Shown: positions 20,459-29,334, numbered from the stretch's first letter. The stretch: 64,000 nt of DNA from Rossellomorea aquimaris (GCF_001877785.1 NZ_MINN01000074.1:496001-560000), one strand, 5' to 3'. A program made the numbers and translations. The notes: generated by a model not told the origin, from the sequence alone.

Positions 20459-20891
20459 GCTAATTCTACTAATTCCGACTTCTCATTATATCATATCGTC
20501 TCAAAAAGAAGCACATAGAAGAAAATAGAAAAGCACAGGCTGAAAAAAACGCCGCTCATAAAAGGCTGGCAGGAGGCGGGTGTTGATTTTTGTAAGGCAG
20601 ATTTAAAAATCTTGTAGACATCCGGTTGATTTAATAAGGGAAGTTTTTACTGTTATCCTGTAGAATCGGGCTAGGCTCGGGGATATAAGGGAAGTTTTTA
20701 CTGTTAAAGGAAGGTGAAATGGTCCATTTTCATACATTGGAGTAAATAGGGGAATTGTTTCCCTCTATTTACTCCATATTAAGGGCCAATAAGTCAATAA
20801 GAGGAATTTCTCCCTTTATTTTCGGTTCTGGTCTTATTTTATGTAAATGATTATATATTTGGAGATCACAAACCAATGCTGATCTCGGTAT
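20459..20891. other. Gene-free gap with repeats upstream of mutS
   Basis: About 430 bp between mutS and the terminator of the VTT-domain gene. It contains two 22-bp direct repeats (20634-20706) and a hairpin at 20739-20775 (GGAGTAAATAGGGG with CCCTCTATTTACTCC). The minus-strand frame 20769-21053 is not credible because it runs through a strong terminator. Confidence 0.6.
20634..20706. repeat. Pair of perfect 22-bp direct repeats
   Basis: A perfect 22-bp unit containing ATAAGGGAAGTTTTTACTG occurs at 20634-20655 and again at 20685-20706, start to start 51 bp. Roughly five helical turns separate the copies, so they could bind one protein cooperatively, or be remnants of a short repeat family. 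Confidence 0.8.
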
Positions 20892-20928
20892 AAAAAAATG
20901 CTTGGAACATCTATCTCCAAGCATTTTT
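20892..20928 (-). terminator. Terminator of the VTT-domain gene
   Basis: The stem AAAAATGCTTGGA/TCCAAGCATTTTT with a 9-nt loop is followed on the minus strand by further T residues. Confidence 0.85.
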
Positions 20929-21053
20929 CTATTCTGATTTTCTTGGCAGGTTGCTTCTTGATTTTGGAGAGTATTACTATACGAAAAGCCATGTTCATTC
21001 ATATTTTGCACTTCAAAACAGAACCCCTTACTGAAAGGAGCAGCGTTTTTCAA

Positions 21054-21689
21054 TTATGAATCACCTTGTTTAGCCACTTTCGGTGAAACATTATTATTGG
21101 TAGAATCCTTTTTCTTTCTGGCGGTATAGAAAAATCTATACGCAATATAAATGATGAGCAGGACAGCCCCTCCGATAAAAATATAGTTCTGTATATTGCT
21201 CATCAATGCCTGTACCGATTCCAAATGCCCGTTTTTCCCTACAATGAGCATGATGAAGGTGACGGGAAATATCCCGATGAACGTAAGTACACCAAACTTT
21301 ATCTTGTTAACTTTACTTATCCCGGAGGCGTAGGAAATATAATTCCCGATTCCCAGAGGACGGGAAAGGGCGATGCTCCATACCCCATATTTCCGGAACC
21401 ACTTTTGGGCTTTTTCAACTTTTTTTGTGTTTTTGCTGTTTGTCTTTTCCTTTATCGTGTGCTTAATTTTAAACCCTATTCCATAGGGGATATAGCTGAA
21501 CAACGTATAAATCACGCTGCTGAAAACAGCAAGACTGATCAGCTTCCCCCAGGGCGGGTCAAGCAGATATCCATATGTGAGAGTGACCAGCACACCGGGG
21601 AAAGGCAAAGAAGAAGCTTCAATGGCATTTCCTGCAAACAGCCCCCACATCCCCAGTTCTTTAATGACATTTATGATGAACTCCAGCAT
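21054..21689 (-). CDS. VTT/DedA-like membrane protein
   Basis: A 211-residue polytopic membrane protein with the VTT (SNARE-associated, DedA-like) fold. It has an N-terminal re-entrant region with EASSLPFPGVLVTLTYGYL, the conserved segment WFRKYGVWSIALSRPLGIGNYISYASG, and C-terminal transmembrane helices ending in a basic tail. The Arg-Pro in SRPLG fits the family's GR.P.R element. Some DedA proteins recycle polyprenyl or lipid carriers across the membrane; the substrate here is unknown. GGAGG lies 10 bp before the ATG. It stands alone. Confidence 0.8.
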   Translation of the reverse strand: MLEFIINVIKELGMWGLFAGNAIEASSLPFPGVLVTLTYGYLLDPPWGKLISLAVFSSVIYTLFSYIPYGIGFKIKHTIKEKTNSKNTKKVEKAQKWFRKYGVWSIALSRPLGIGNYISYASGISKVNKIKFGVLTFIGIFPVTFIMLIVGKNGHLESVQALMSNIQNYIFIGGAVLLIIYIAYRFFYTARKKKDSTNNNVSPKVAKQGDS

Positions 21690-21803
21690 GAGTTTGTAAC
21701 CTCCACGACTTATTTAATGTATCTTTTCCCTCTTTGAAAGGGAAAAAACTCAGCTGCATCATTTTTTACATACAATTTTAACAGTAATTGTCATAAGTGA
21801 GAA

Positions 21804-22661
21804 TTATTGCAGCAGTGCACCCAATGCCTTGGCATCAAGTCCCCACTGATCTTCAGGACTATTTCTGCGAATAATCAATTCACCCTTTTTCACATTTTGT
21901 ACCTTTCCCTCCGTAATCCATTTCAATTTTGCATGTACAGTCAGGCAAAAAACCGGGTGTAAGTCTTCTGATGGAAGCAATGATAAATCTGATATGTCTA
22001 TGTGTTTAATGTCATGGATCATTTTTTTTGCAATACCTTTCTCTCCTCCTGAAAGGATCAATGCAAGTAAATCGTCGTCATGTTGATTGATTGCTACCTC
22101 AAGGATGCTCAGGCTTTCATAAGGATCCATATAGTATACATACCTTTCCAGCTCTCCGCCGGCCCTTAAAATCATTAATTTATGAGCCAAATCAGGTGTA
22201 GGGGTCTTATGCGTGGTACTGCCATAAAAATGTACACAAAAGTGCCCGGGGAATCCATTCTGAAGTGCTCCTGCACCATGAGGCATCCCATTCATGGAGC
22301 CTGGTATTAAGCGGTCTTTATACTGAACCAGGATCGCTCTTCTGTCCCAGCTCCATGTCCCTCCATATATTTTTTTCATCACTTTAGTATCTTCATTTGT
22401 AAGCGGCTGTACATCCGCATGTTTGCTTCCTGCACGACGCTGTACGTCGAAACTCAGACCGGTTCGGACGTCAATGATCGTAAAATAAGATTTATTCGGG
22501 ATCAAATCTTTTACTGTTTGCCAGGGAAGAATTTCGACTGAAAAAGAAGGACGCGGAGCATCTGACTTTTGGCCAAATCCACCAACCGCCCCGGCTTCAG
22601 CTCTGTCACTCAGGAACAACAGCAAAAGAATAATGATGAAGATTTTCCTTTGAATTTGCAT
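21804..22661 (-). CDS. Secreted protein with GHFCVHF motif, unknown function
   Basis: A 285-residue protein with a cleavable-looking signal peptide (about residues 1-22, ending near DRAEAGA). The mature part contains FDVQRRAGSKHADVQPLT, WSWDRRAILVQ, MPHGAGALQNG and GHFCVHFYGSTTH. The His-Gly pair followed by a Cys flanked by His recalls L,D-transpeptidase active sites (HG...SHGC.R), and I recall a GHFC.HF motif from secreted Firmicutes proteins, but I cannot assign the family with certainty. A cell-wall role would fit secretion and the divergent VanW gene. The start is ATG at 22661, preceded by AAAGGT; an adjacent TTG is also possible. Confidence 0.6.
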   Translation of the reverse strand: MQIQRKIFIIILLLLFLSDRAEAGAVGGFGQKSDAPRPSFSVEILPWQTVKDLIPNKSYFTIIDVRTGLSFDVQRRAGSKHADVQPLTNEDTKVMKKIYGGTWSWDRRAILVQYKDRLIPGSMNGMPHGAGALQNGFPGHFCVHFYGSTTHKTPTPDLAHKLMILRAGGELERYVYYMDPYESLSILEVAINQHDDDLLALILSGGEKGIAKKMIHDIKHIDISDLSLLPSEDLHPVFCLTVHAKLKWITEGKVQNVKKGELIIRRNSPEDQWGLDAKALGALLQ

Positions 22662-22802
22662 CAAGAACCATACCTTTTTTCAATAGTTTCTGATTGATCG
22701 GCAAATGAATAAGCTGAAATTATTGGTAACTGTAATCTCTTTCATTTTTTACATGAAAGTTCATTCCATACCTATACTACTTTAAGAAGGGAATGATGTA
22801 CG

Positions 22803-23723
22803 ATGCAGTTATTATCAAAACTAACTCTTATCAGTCTTCTTGCATTACCCGGTCTGAAAGCAGACCCTGCAGATCAAATAGAAATCTTCTTCCAAGAAAG
22901 CCATCTTTCTTCTTATTTCAAAACAGATCTTATCTATAACGTAATTGATGAGCCACTATTAAACCCGGCCATAACTGAAAACCTCCTGGAAGACATACAA
23001 AAGAAAGTTACGGTTCCTCCTCAAGATGCGTACCTTGATGAGTACAATCTTATTGTCAATCATGAAAATGGATATACTCTGCATCGGGGGAAATTCCGAA
23101 AACAACTGCTGGAAGCTTTATTTTCTAAAGGCACAGCCTCCATTGAAGTACCATTGCAAGTCATCTATCCACGTGTGGACAGTGAATTGCTTTCTTCGAT
23201 CCGTTCCAAGAAAATAGGGCAATACGTCACTTATTTCAATCAACGTAATGTTGAACGTTCCCATAATATCAGCCTCGCTGTCAAGGAAGTCGATAATACG
23301 GTTGTATTCCCGGGTGAAGTATTTTCATTTAATAAAGTGGTCGGTAAGAGAACCAGGGAGAAAGGATACAAAAAAGCTCCAGTCATCGTGAGAGGGGAGC
23401 TTTCCGAAGATATCGGCGGGGGGATTTGTCAGGTCTCATCCACTCTATTCAATGCAGTGGACCTCGCTGGTGTAGAAATTATGGAACGGTATCATCACAG
23501 CAAAAGGGTACCTTACGTACCTAAGGGAAGAGATGCAACTGTAAGCTGGTACGGTCCGGATTTCATTTTCCGCAACATTTATAACCAGCCCCTTTTGATT
23601 CGCGCAAAAATATATGGCGGACAGTTGATTGTCTCAATATATTCTTCCGAAACCATACTGGTTAAAAAAAGAAATGTCCCTCCTTCATCCAATGATCTAC
23701 CTCAAGAGATACGAAAACATTAA
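22803..23723 (+). CDS. VanW family secreted protein
   Basis: A 306-residue protein with a short signal peptide (about residues 1-20). An N-terminal region of unclear type is followed by the VanW domain (about residues 155-285), with VFPGEVFSFNKVVGKRTREKGY, DIGGGICQVSSTLFNA and the trailing beta-rich DATVSWYGPDF...NQPLLIRA. VanW proteins are found in vancomycin-resistance gene sets and in many Gram-positives without them; their biochemical role is uncertain but probably concerns the cell wall. No van ligase genes are nearby, so resistance should not be inferred. It is divergent from the GHFCVHF protein. Confidence 0.85.
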   Translation: MQLLSKLTLISLLALPGLKADPADQIEIFFQESHLSSYFKTDLIYNVIDEPLLNPAITENLLEDIQKKVTVPPQDAYLDEYNLIVNHENGYTLHRGKFRKQLLEALFSKGTASIEVPLQVIYPRVDSELLSSIRSKKIGQYVTYFNQRNVERSHNISLAVKEVDNTVVFPGEVFSFNKVVGKRTREKGYKKAPVIVRGELSEDIGGGICQVSSTLFNAVDLAGVEIMERYHHSKRVPYVPKGRDATVSWYGPDFIFRNIYNQPLLIRAKIYGGQLIVSIYSSETILVKKRNVPPSSNDLPQEIRKH

Positions 23724-23765
23724 TAGAGGCATCACACCGCAGCGGGATGCCTGCTATTTCAACAA

Positions 23766-24134
23766 TCAATGGTATTCAAGAAACTCAATCCGATTTCCGA
23801 AGGGATCCGATACAAAGAAGCGGCACCTGCCATTTATGGGTGTATCTTCTTTGATTTCAATTCCTTTTTCAATCAAAGAACTGCGGAATTCTTCCAATCC
23901 TTCGACGAGCAATCCCGGATGAGCTTTGGTCGCCGGTACAAAAGGCTGCTGTACGCCAATATGAACTTCCTGGGAACCAAATTGAAACCAGCAGCCTCCT
24001 CTCCGCTGGAGGTTGTCCGGCTTGGGGATTTCCTTTAATCCTATCATTTCCCCATAAAACCTCCTTGCTTCTTTTTCACACCCTTCAGGTGCGGCCAATT
24101 GAATGTGATCAATTCCTTTAAATGTAACAGTCAT
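23766..24134 (-). CDS. VOC (glyoxalase/dioxygenase superfamily) protein
   Basis: A 122-residue single VOC-fold protein. Two beta-alpha-beta-beta-beta modules are visible: the first starts GIDHIQLAAPEG, with the potential metal ligand His; the second contains EVHIGVQQPF; and the end has FFVSDPFGNRIEFLEYH with the conserved glutamate. His and Glu at these places fit a metal-dependent enzyme such as a lactoylglutathione lyase-like or thiol-transferase-like protein, but the reaction is unknown. The ATG at 24134 is preferred, with GGAGAGGG just upstream. Confidence 0.82.
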   Translation of the reverse strand: MTVTFKGIDHIQLAAPEGCEKEARRFYGEMIGLKEIPKPDNLQRRGGCWFQFGSQEVHIGVQQPFVPATKAHPGLLVEGLEEFRSSLIEKGIEIKEDTPINGRCRFFVSDPFGNRIEFLEYH

Positions 24135-24203
24135 TCTTCCCTCTCCAATCATTTGTGCGATAAACTTATTTTACCATTATTTTTTCAAAAAAGTGAATAA
24201 TGA

Positions 24204-24237
24204 AAAAACGAACAGCTTCTATAATTGAAGCTGCTCA
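24204..24237 (-). terminator. Terminator after the aminotransferase gene
   Basis: The stem GAGCAGCTTC/GAAGCTGTTC with a 7-nt loop is followed on the minus strand by GTTTTTTC. It marks the 3' end of the pyrimidine-degradation locus. Confidence 0.85.
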
Positions 24238-24244
24238 TTGTTCA

Positions 24245-25591
24245 TTACATTTGTTTTATTCCGTCAATGACAGTCGAGAGTAAGACTTCAAGATCCTCGA
24301 CATCGATCGTAAGCGGAGGGGAAAGTGTCAAAACATTGTTATATCCGGCGACAGTCGCTCCATTTTTTCCGATGATGACGCCATTTTGCCTGCAATAGGA
24401 AATGACCTTATTCACCTTATCCACTTCCAATGGTTCTTTCGTCTGCCTATCCTTTACCATTTCAATTCCTATTAGTAATCCTTTCCCTCTTACGTCTCCG
24501 ACCAAAGGATGATCCTGCAGTTGGTTTTTCAATGTATTTATCGCTGTTTCACCGAGTTCAGCCGACCTAGCGAAGAGATCTTCCTTCTCCATGATTTCGA
24601 TGTTCTTGACAGCCAGTGCACAAGCTGCCGGATTCCCGCCAAACGTGTTGATATGCCGGAAGTAATCATATTCTTCAGAGCCTTTAAAAGCCTCATAGAT
24701 CTCACGTTTCACTGCTGTTGCGGATAACGGCAGGTAAGCGGATGTAATTCCTTTTGCCATCGTTATGATGTCCGGTTTCACATCATAATTCATGAAACCG
24801 AATGGCTTACCTGTTCGCCCGAAACCACATATCACTTCATCGACGATCAACAGGGCGCCATGTTTCTCGCACACTTCCTTGGCTGCTTTCATATATCCCT
24901 CTTGCGGCACCAAAATCCCTCCGCCGGTGATGATTGGCTCCATAATGAGAGCAGCCACCGTTTCGCTGAGTTCCCAGGTCATTGCCTGATCGATGGCCTT
25001 GACTCCAGGCAGGTCATGCGGGGATTTCCCATTCCCGTCATCACGGTAGGTGTCCGGCGGGGCAACATGGATGAAGCCGGGAGCAAGTGGTTCGTACTTG
25101 TATTTTCTTTGCGCCTGCCCCGTTGCAGCCAGCGCTCCCATAGAGTTTCCATGGTAGGCCCGATATCTGGAAACAATCTTATAGCGTTCACCTTCACCTT
25201 TTTGCTGATGATATTGACGGGCGATTTTAAACGCCGTCTCATTTGCTTCAGAACCGCTGTTTGAGAAAAAGATGACATAATCATCCCCGAGCAGTTCGTT
25301 CAGCTTTTCTGCCAGCTGAATCGCCGGCTGATGACTCTGTGTCAACGGGAAATAGGCCATTTTTTTAAGCTGTTCATATGCAGCTTCAGCAAGCTCCTGT
25401 CTCCCATAACCGACGTTCACGCACCATAAACCGGCCATTCCGTCCAAATATTTCTTCCCATCATGATCGGTCACCCATGACCCTTTGGATTCCGTCACTA
25501 CCATCGTTCCCGCGGGATTATACGGCTTCATCGAATGCCAGACAAATTGTTCATCCTGTCTAAGCCACGTATCTTGACCAGTTTTCACCAC
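24245..25591 (-). CDS. Class III aminotransferase, probable beta-alanine:pyruvate transaminase
   Basis: A 448-residue class III (omega) PLP aminotransferase. Landmarks are FFSNSGSEANETAFK, AYHGNSMGA, the aspartate in LLIVDEVICGFGRTG and the PLP lysine in ITMAKGITSAYLPL near residue 283. Next to genes producing beta-alanine or 3-aminoisobutyrate, the likely reaction is their transamination to malonate semialdehyde or methylmalonate semialdehyde. The preferred start is the GTG at 25591, with GGAGG 8 bp upstream; the TTG two codons earlier is too close to the SD. It follows mmsA by 23 bp and is the last gene before a terminator. Confidence 0.88.
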   Translation of the reverse strand: MVKTGQDTWLRQDEQFVWHSMKPYNPAGTMVVTESKGSWVTDHDGKKYLDGMAGLWCVNVGYGRQELAEAAYEQLKKMAYFPLTQSHQPAIQLAEKLNELLGDDYVIFFSNSGSEANETAFKIARQYHQQKGEGERYKIVSRYRAYHGNSMGALAATGQAQRKYKYEPLAPGFIHVAPPDTYRDDGNGKSPHDLPGVKAIDQAMTWELSETVAALIMEPIITGGGILVPQEGYMKAAKEVCEKHGALLIVDEVICGFGRTGKPFGFMNYDVKPDIITMAKGITSAYLPLSATAVKREIYEAFKGSEEYDYFRHINTFGGNPAACALAVKNIEIMEKEDLFARSAELGETAINTLKNQLQDHPLVGDVRGKGLLIGIEMVKDRQTKEPLEVDKVNKVISYCRQNGVIIGKNGATVAGYNNVLTLSPPLTIDVEDLEVLLSTVIDGIKQM

Positions 25592-25614
25592 GTGCAATCC
25601 CTCCTTATTCTTTT

Positions 25615-27081
25615 TTAGAAATCGAACCTTGAGGTGATCATTTTCTTTCTAGTATAGAAATTTACTCCGTCTTTCCCGTTTACATGCATGTCTCCGTAGA
25701 AAGAATCCTTCCATCCTGAAAACGGGAAGAAAGCCATCGTGGCAGGTACTCCGACATTGATCCCCAACATCCCTGCATCCGCCTCTTCTCTGAACTGCCT
25801 GACTGCTTTTGCATCCTTTGTATATAGAGTGGCCCCATTTCCAAAACGGGATTTACGTATATATTCCAGTCCCTCATCTATGTCTTTTGCACGCAGCAGG
25901 CTCAAAACAGGTGCAAACATCTCTTCTCTGGCAATGGTCATTTCTGGAGTGACATGATCAAATATCGTCGCTCCCAAAAAGTTCCCTTCGTTAAATTCCC
26001 CCATTTCCTTTCTTCCATCCCGGATCAGGGAAGCACCTTCCTGAAGGCCATTTTCAATATATTTGAGGGTGCGGTCTCTGTGTTCGCTTCTGATCACCGG
26101 TGTCAGAAGCGCTTCATCTTCCATCCCGCTGCCGATAAATAGTTCATCCGCTTTCTTTTTTAATGCATTTACAAACGGCTCATTATCTCCGACTACAACG
26201 ACTGCACTGCATGCCATGCATCGCTGGCCGGCACTTCCGAATGCAGAACTGATGATGTGGTCGGCCGCCTTATCCATATCTGCATCAGGCATTACGACAT
26301 GATGATTCTTTGCGCCTGAAAGAGCCTGGACACGCTTCCCATTTGAAGCCGATTTTTCGTACACGTACTTTGCAACAGGCTGGGATCCGACAAAAGAGAT
26401 GGCTGCAATATCTTTATGTTCAATCAGCCCATTAACAACATCGTGCGCCCCGTGCACCACATTCAGCACTCCCTGAGGTATGCCGGCTTCGGTGAATAGT
26501 TCTGCAAGTCTGTTGGCAAGGAGAGGTGTTCTTTCGGACGGTTTAAGGACAAATGTATTTCCACAGGCAACCGCGAGCGGGAACATCCATAACGGTACCA
26601 TCATCGGAAAATTGAAAGGTGTTATGCCCCCGACCACCCCAAGAGGATAGCGGAACATTTCGGAATCAATATCTTCTGCAATACCGCTGAGGGTCTCTCC
26701 CATCATCAGTGTCGGTGCCCCGCATGCAAATTCCACACACTCAAGTCCTCTCTGAACCTCTCCATACGCTTCCTTAAAAGCTTTTCCATTCTCCTGTACT
26801 ACAAGTTTTGCAAGCTCTTCATGATTGTCAGATAAGAGAGTGTGATATTTATAAAGGATCCTCGCCCTCTTTGGAACCGGGGTTTTCTTCCAGGTTTTCA
26901 AAGCTTCCTTGGCTGATTGGACTGCCCGGTCAACATCTTCTTTGGTAGAAATAGGGACTCTGGCCAGCTCTTCATTTGTAGCGGGATTTAATACTTGCAT
27001 TGTTTGTGAACTGAGTGAATCCACCCAGCTCCCACCAATGTAATTTTTTAATACAGCTGCTTCATTTTTTATAACCGACAT
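25615..27081 (-). CDS. mmsA: CoA-acylating methylmalonate/malonate-semialdehyde dehydrogenase
   Basis: A 488-residue aldehyde dehydrogenase of the MmsA/IolA type, which oxidises malonate or methylmalonate semialdehyde with NAD and CoA to acetyl- or propionyl-CoA plus CO2. Signatures include the N-terminal NYIGGSWVDS, FNFPMMVPLW, SFVGSQPVAKYVY and the catalytic cysteine in SAGQRCMA near residue 285. The start at 27081 has AAGGAGG upstream; the longer frame begins in the leader. It takes the product of the adjacent aminotransferase. A cre-like site (27135-27148) and a small hairpin (27098-27116) lie upstream, suggesting its own promoter. Confidence 0.93.
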   Translation of the reverse strand: MSVIKNEAAVLKNYIGGSWVDSLSSQTMQVLNPATNEELARVPISTKEDVDRAVQSAKEALKTWKKTPVPKRARILYKYHTLLSDNHEELAKLVVQENGKAFKEAYGEVQRGLECVEFACGAPTLMMGETLSGIAEDIDSEMFRYPLGVVGGITPFNFPMMVPLWMFPLAVACGNTFVLKPSERTPLLANRLAELFTEAGIPQGVLNVVHGAHDVVNGLIEHKDIAAISFVGSQPVAKYVYEKSASNGKRVQALSGAKNHHVVMPDADMDKAADHIISSAFGSAGQRCMACSAVVVVGDNEPFVNALKKKADELFIGSGMEDEALLTPVIRSEHRDRTLKYIENGLQEGASLIRDGRKEMGEFNEGNFLGATIFDHVTPEMTIAREEMFAPVLSLLRAKDIDEGLEYIRKSRFGNGATLYTKDAKAVRQFREEADAGMLGINVGVPATMAFFPFSGWKDSFYGDMHVNGKDGVNFYTRKKMITSRFDF

Positions 27082-27097
27082 TTTAACTCCTCCTTTT

Positions 27098-27116
27098 AGC
27101 CCAATAGGTTTGGGCT
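27098..27116. other. Leader hairpin upstream of mmsA
   Basis: A 7-bp perfect inverted repeat AGCCCAA/TTGGGCT with a 5-nt loop directly precedes the mmsA SD sequence. It could stabilise the message or be an operator; there is no further evidence. Confidence 0.5.
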
Positions 27117-27134
27117 GATTTTCTTCTGGAAGTA

Positions 27135-27148
27135 AGTAAGCGTTATGA
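27135..27148. promoter_or_regulatory. cre-like site upstream of mmsA
   Basis: AGTAAGCGTTATGA matches the CcpA consensus TGWAANCGNTNWCA at 12 of 14 positions, including the central CG. It shares AGTAAGCG with the better site at 36110-36123. Catabolite repression of the mmsA-aminotransferase unit is inferred. Confidence 0.5.
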
Positions 27149-27255
27149 AGTATATACATTCATTATGAGAGATGTGGTAAGGGCTTTCATTAGACATAAT
27201 GTAAAGCAACTGTGCAGGTGCATTTGACATTTCATTTCCTTTTTGACAGAGTTAT

Positions 27256-28854
27256 TTATCTGACAGCCGACTGCTTCATTCCGTTCTTCACGGGGTTCAG
27301 ATAATCATGGGCTGCCAGCAAAAACTCGATAGCCAGTCTTTTATCAGAGTTCATGTAATCTTCACCTAACAATTCTTCAATTTTCTTGAGACGATGATAA
27401 AGTGTTTGCCTTACGATATACAATTTCTTGGCTGTTTCCTGTTTGGAACCTTGGCAGCCGAGAAATACTTTCAGCGTGAGCATTAGACTGCCATCATGTT
27501 TTTCATCATACGTAATCAGAGGTTTCAGATACTCTTCTATCATCCCCTTCAGATTCACATTATTGTTCACGATGGAAATCAATCGATAAAGATGTAAATC
27601 ATCGAAGAAATAGTACCGTTGTTCACCCATGACCTCCGCACGCAGCAACATACTTTCTACAGCAGATTTATAGCTCAAGTGGATATTCATCATCTCTTTT
27701 TGGTATTTACCTATAGAAACGGCCGAATCTTTATCTCTTGTAAGAAAATTGGATTCATGTATCTTATCCAGCGCCTTTTTTATCCGATATTTCCAGTCTG
27801 TTTGTTTTCTTGTATCAAGCAGGATGAATAAAAGGTCATTTCCATCTTTTTCGGGTAATGCATGGAATCCCTGCTGTTCAAAGATACTTCTTGCCACTAG
27901 ATTAAAGTATGTAACATCTTGCGTTTCCTGCTGAATCATATCTCCAAATACACATACGACCCCGCCATGAAAGTTCATTCTTAAACTCCTTAAATAGGCA
28001 GACAATCTATCACTCGTCTGCTCCCCTTTCAGCCAGCACATAATCCACTTGGATTCTTCAATACGCTTTTTTTCATTAAAGTAAAGTTCCCTCATTAAAA
28101 ACTGTGCAAGCGCGGTAGCCGTCCTGTCCAGCAGCAGCATTTCATATTCACCGAAACGATGGTCATCCCTGAATATGAACAGCTCTGCATACTCCTGATC
28201 GAAGAGGAGGACTTTTGCTGATACGAAATCATTACTTGTATCATTTAAATGTTCAATGTATCTATTCTGTATATTCACTTCATCAAAACGCCTAATGGAA
28301 GGATAGAATTGAGGTTCCTGTTCTTTTAACTGAAAAATGACGGGTACGTCCAATTCTTTATGCAGCACGTTCAAAATTTCTTCGGAATGATTCACTGTAA
28401 GTAACTTCCTGTTAAGCACTTGAGCAAAGTCATCTAATTTCTTCATAATTTCATATTGTTGATTGATAAGGATTGAATGAATATCTTGTGTAATTCTGAC
28501 AAATGGGACTTCTTTTTCAAAGACAATTATAGGGAAGTCACATTCATCAGCTCTTCGGGTGATCGAGTGGGGAATGGTAGAAATATTTGTATCAAGTTCG
28601 ATACAAAGGGCAGCAGCTTCGCTTTGAATGAGCTGATTGAGTAAACTGATGAACGCAGCTTCTTCCTTCAAAGCCAATCCTGTTGTGAGAATCATTTCAT
28701 TGCCGTTCAGCAGATTCTTGATGGAAGTGACTTCCACCACATGGACCCACTTTACTTGTCGCTGCAAACCTTTGTGACCTGCAATTACACGTGAATGTGC
28801 GAAGGAAGGTCTTGACAGAATAGATTCAACTGAAAGATAGTAAAGACTTTTCAT
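27256..28854 (-). CDS. PucR family transcriptional regulator
   Basis: A 532-residue PucR-type regulator. The N-terminal PucR domain (about residues 5-125) includes VKWVHVVEVTSIKNLLNGNEMILTTG as two overlapping conserved stretches. A central GGDEF-like region precedes the C-terminal HTH_30 domain with KQETAKKLYIVRQTLYHRLKKIEELLG (about residues 475-505). PucR of B. subtilis controls purine catabolism in response to allantoin-type signals. Lying inside a pyrimidine-degradation locus, this protein is more likely a regulator of that locus, responding to a pyrimidine or its breakdown product. The SD is AAGGAG. A terminator upstream suggests its own promoter. Confidence 0.9.
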   Translation of the reverse strand: MKSLYYLSVESILSRPSFAHSRVIAGHKGLQRQVKWVHVVEVTSIKNLLNGNEMILTTGLALKEEAAFISLLNQLIQSEAAALCIELDTNISTIPHSITRRADECDFPIIVFEKEVPFVRITQDIHSILINQQYEIMKKLDDFAQVLNRKLLTVNHSEEILNVLHKELDVPVIFQLKEQEPQFYPSIRRFDEVNIQNRYIEHLNDTSNDFVSAKVLLFDQEYAELFIFRDDHRFGEYEMLLLDRTATALAQFLMRELYFNEKKRIEESKWIMCWLKGEQTSDRLSAYLRSLRMNFHGGVVCVFGDMIQQETQDVTYFNLVARSIFEQQGFHALPEKDGNDLLFILLDTRKQTDWKYRIKKALDKIHESNFLTRDKDSAVSIGKYQKEMMNIHLSYKSAVESMLLRAEVMGEQRYYFFDDLHLYRLISIVNNNVNLKGMIEEYLKPLITYDEKHDGSLMLTLKVFLGCQGSKQETAKKLYIVRQTLYHRLKKIEELLGEDYMNSDKRLAIEFLLAAHDYLNPVKNGMKQSAVR

Positions 28855-28898
28855 CGTTTTCTCCTTCTATTCTAGTATTTTGGATTCAAGATCAAAAG

Positions 28899-28927
28899 AT
28901 AAAAAGGATTGGCAGAACCAACCCTTT
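28899..28927 (-). terminator. Probable terminator overlapping the 61-residue gene's stop
   Basis: On the minus strand, AAAGGGTTGG and CCAATCCTTT (two mismatches, 5-nt loop), then TTATCTTTT. It separates the transporter unit from the pucR-type gene. Confidence 0.6.
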
Positions 28928-29111
28928 ACTCATTTCCAGGGATCAAAATGTGAACCTCTGAATGGCAGATCATCTCCCATTCATCAACAGGGTTTTCGGG
29001 TGAAGTCAAAAAGGATAACATCCATTCCACCAGATCTTCCGGGGTGTGCATAATTACAGGAAGTTTCACTAGCCCATCATTGTCTACTTCCAGTTCCGGC
29101 AGGTTCTCCAT
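28926..29111 (-). CDS. Small acidic protein, unknown (61 residues)
   Basis: I do not recognise this 61-residue, strongly acidic protein (for example PELEVDNDG, SPENPVDEWEM). The frame is supported by AAAGGGGGA 6 bp before the ATG and by its tight place after the 67-residue gene (19-bp gap), downstream of the NCS1 transporter. No signal or membrane segment is visible. It may be an accessory of the transporter or the catabolic enzymes, but no function can be assigned. Confidence 0.6.
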   Translation of the reverse strand: MENLPELEVDNDGLVKLPVIMHTPEDLVEWMLSFLTSPENPVDEWEMICHSEVHILIPGNE

Positions 29112-29130
29112 TAAAATCCCCCTTTCGATA

Positions 29131-29334
29131 TTATGATTGAATCAAAAGATTAGAAAAGTACTTTCTGGCATTCGCTGTCTTGATATGGAGTGTCGCACTT
29201 CGCTTATTCTCCGTGTGTTTAAATACGACAAATGCCCCGCTCAGATTTTCGGTCACTTTTTCTATCCTGAACCCTTTTTGTAATAGAAAGTCTATTTTAT
29301 CCCGTTCACTTAAGAATTCCTGGTATTCCGACAT
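29131..29334 (-). CDS. Small protein, unknown (67 residues)
   Basis: An unrecognised 67-residue soluble protein with mixed charge and an alternating strand/helix pattern (FLLQKGFRIEKVTENLSGAFVVFKH split over residues 17-41). GGGGGG lies 7 bp before the ATG. It sits 30 bp after the NCS1 transporter gene and 19 bp before another small gene, so all three are probably co-transcribed. The context suggests a role linked to pyrimidine or hydantoin uptake or breakdown, which is inference only. Confidence 0.65.
   Translation of the reverse strand: MSEYQEFLSERDKIDFLLQKGFRIEKVTENLSGAFVVFKHTENKRSATLHIKTANARKYFSNLLIQS

Noticed and set aside
20769..21053. Minus-strand frame of 94 codons after the VTT-domain gene
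   Set aside because: A strong intrinsic terminator (20892-20928) lies inside it and the composition is not protein-like.
22803..23723. Vancomycin resistance based on the VanW protein
   Set aside because: VanW domains are widespread; no vanHAX-type genes are nearby.
27160..27255. Possible sigma-54 (-24/-12) promoter before mmsA
   Set aside because: TGCAC and TTGC elements are present but the spacing does not fit TGGCAC-N5-TTGC.
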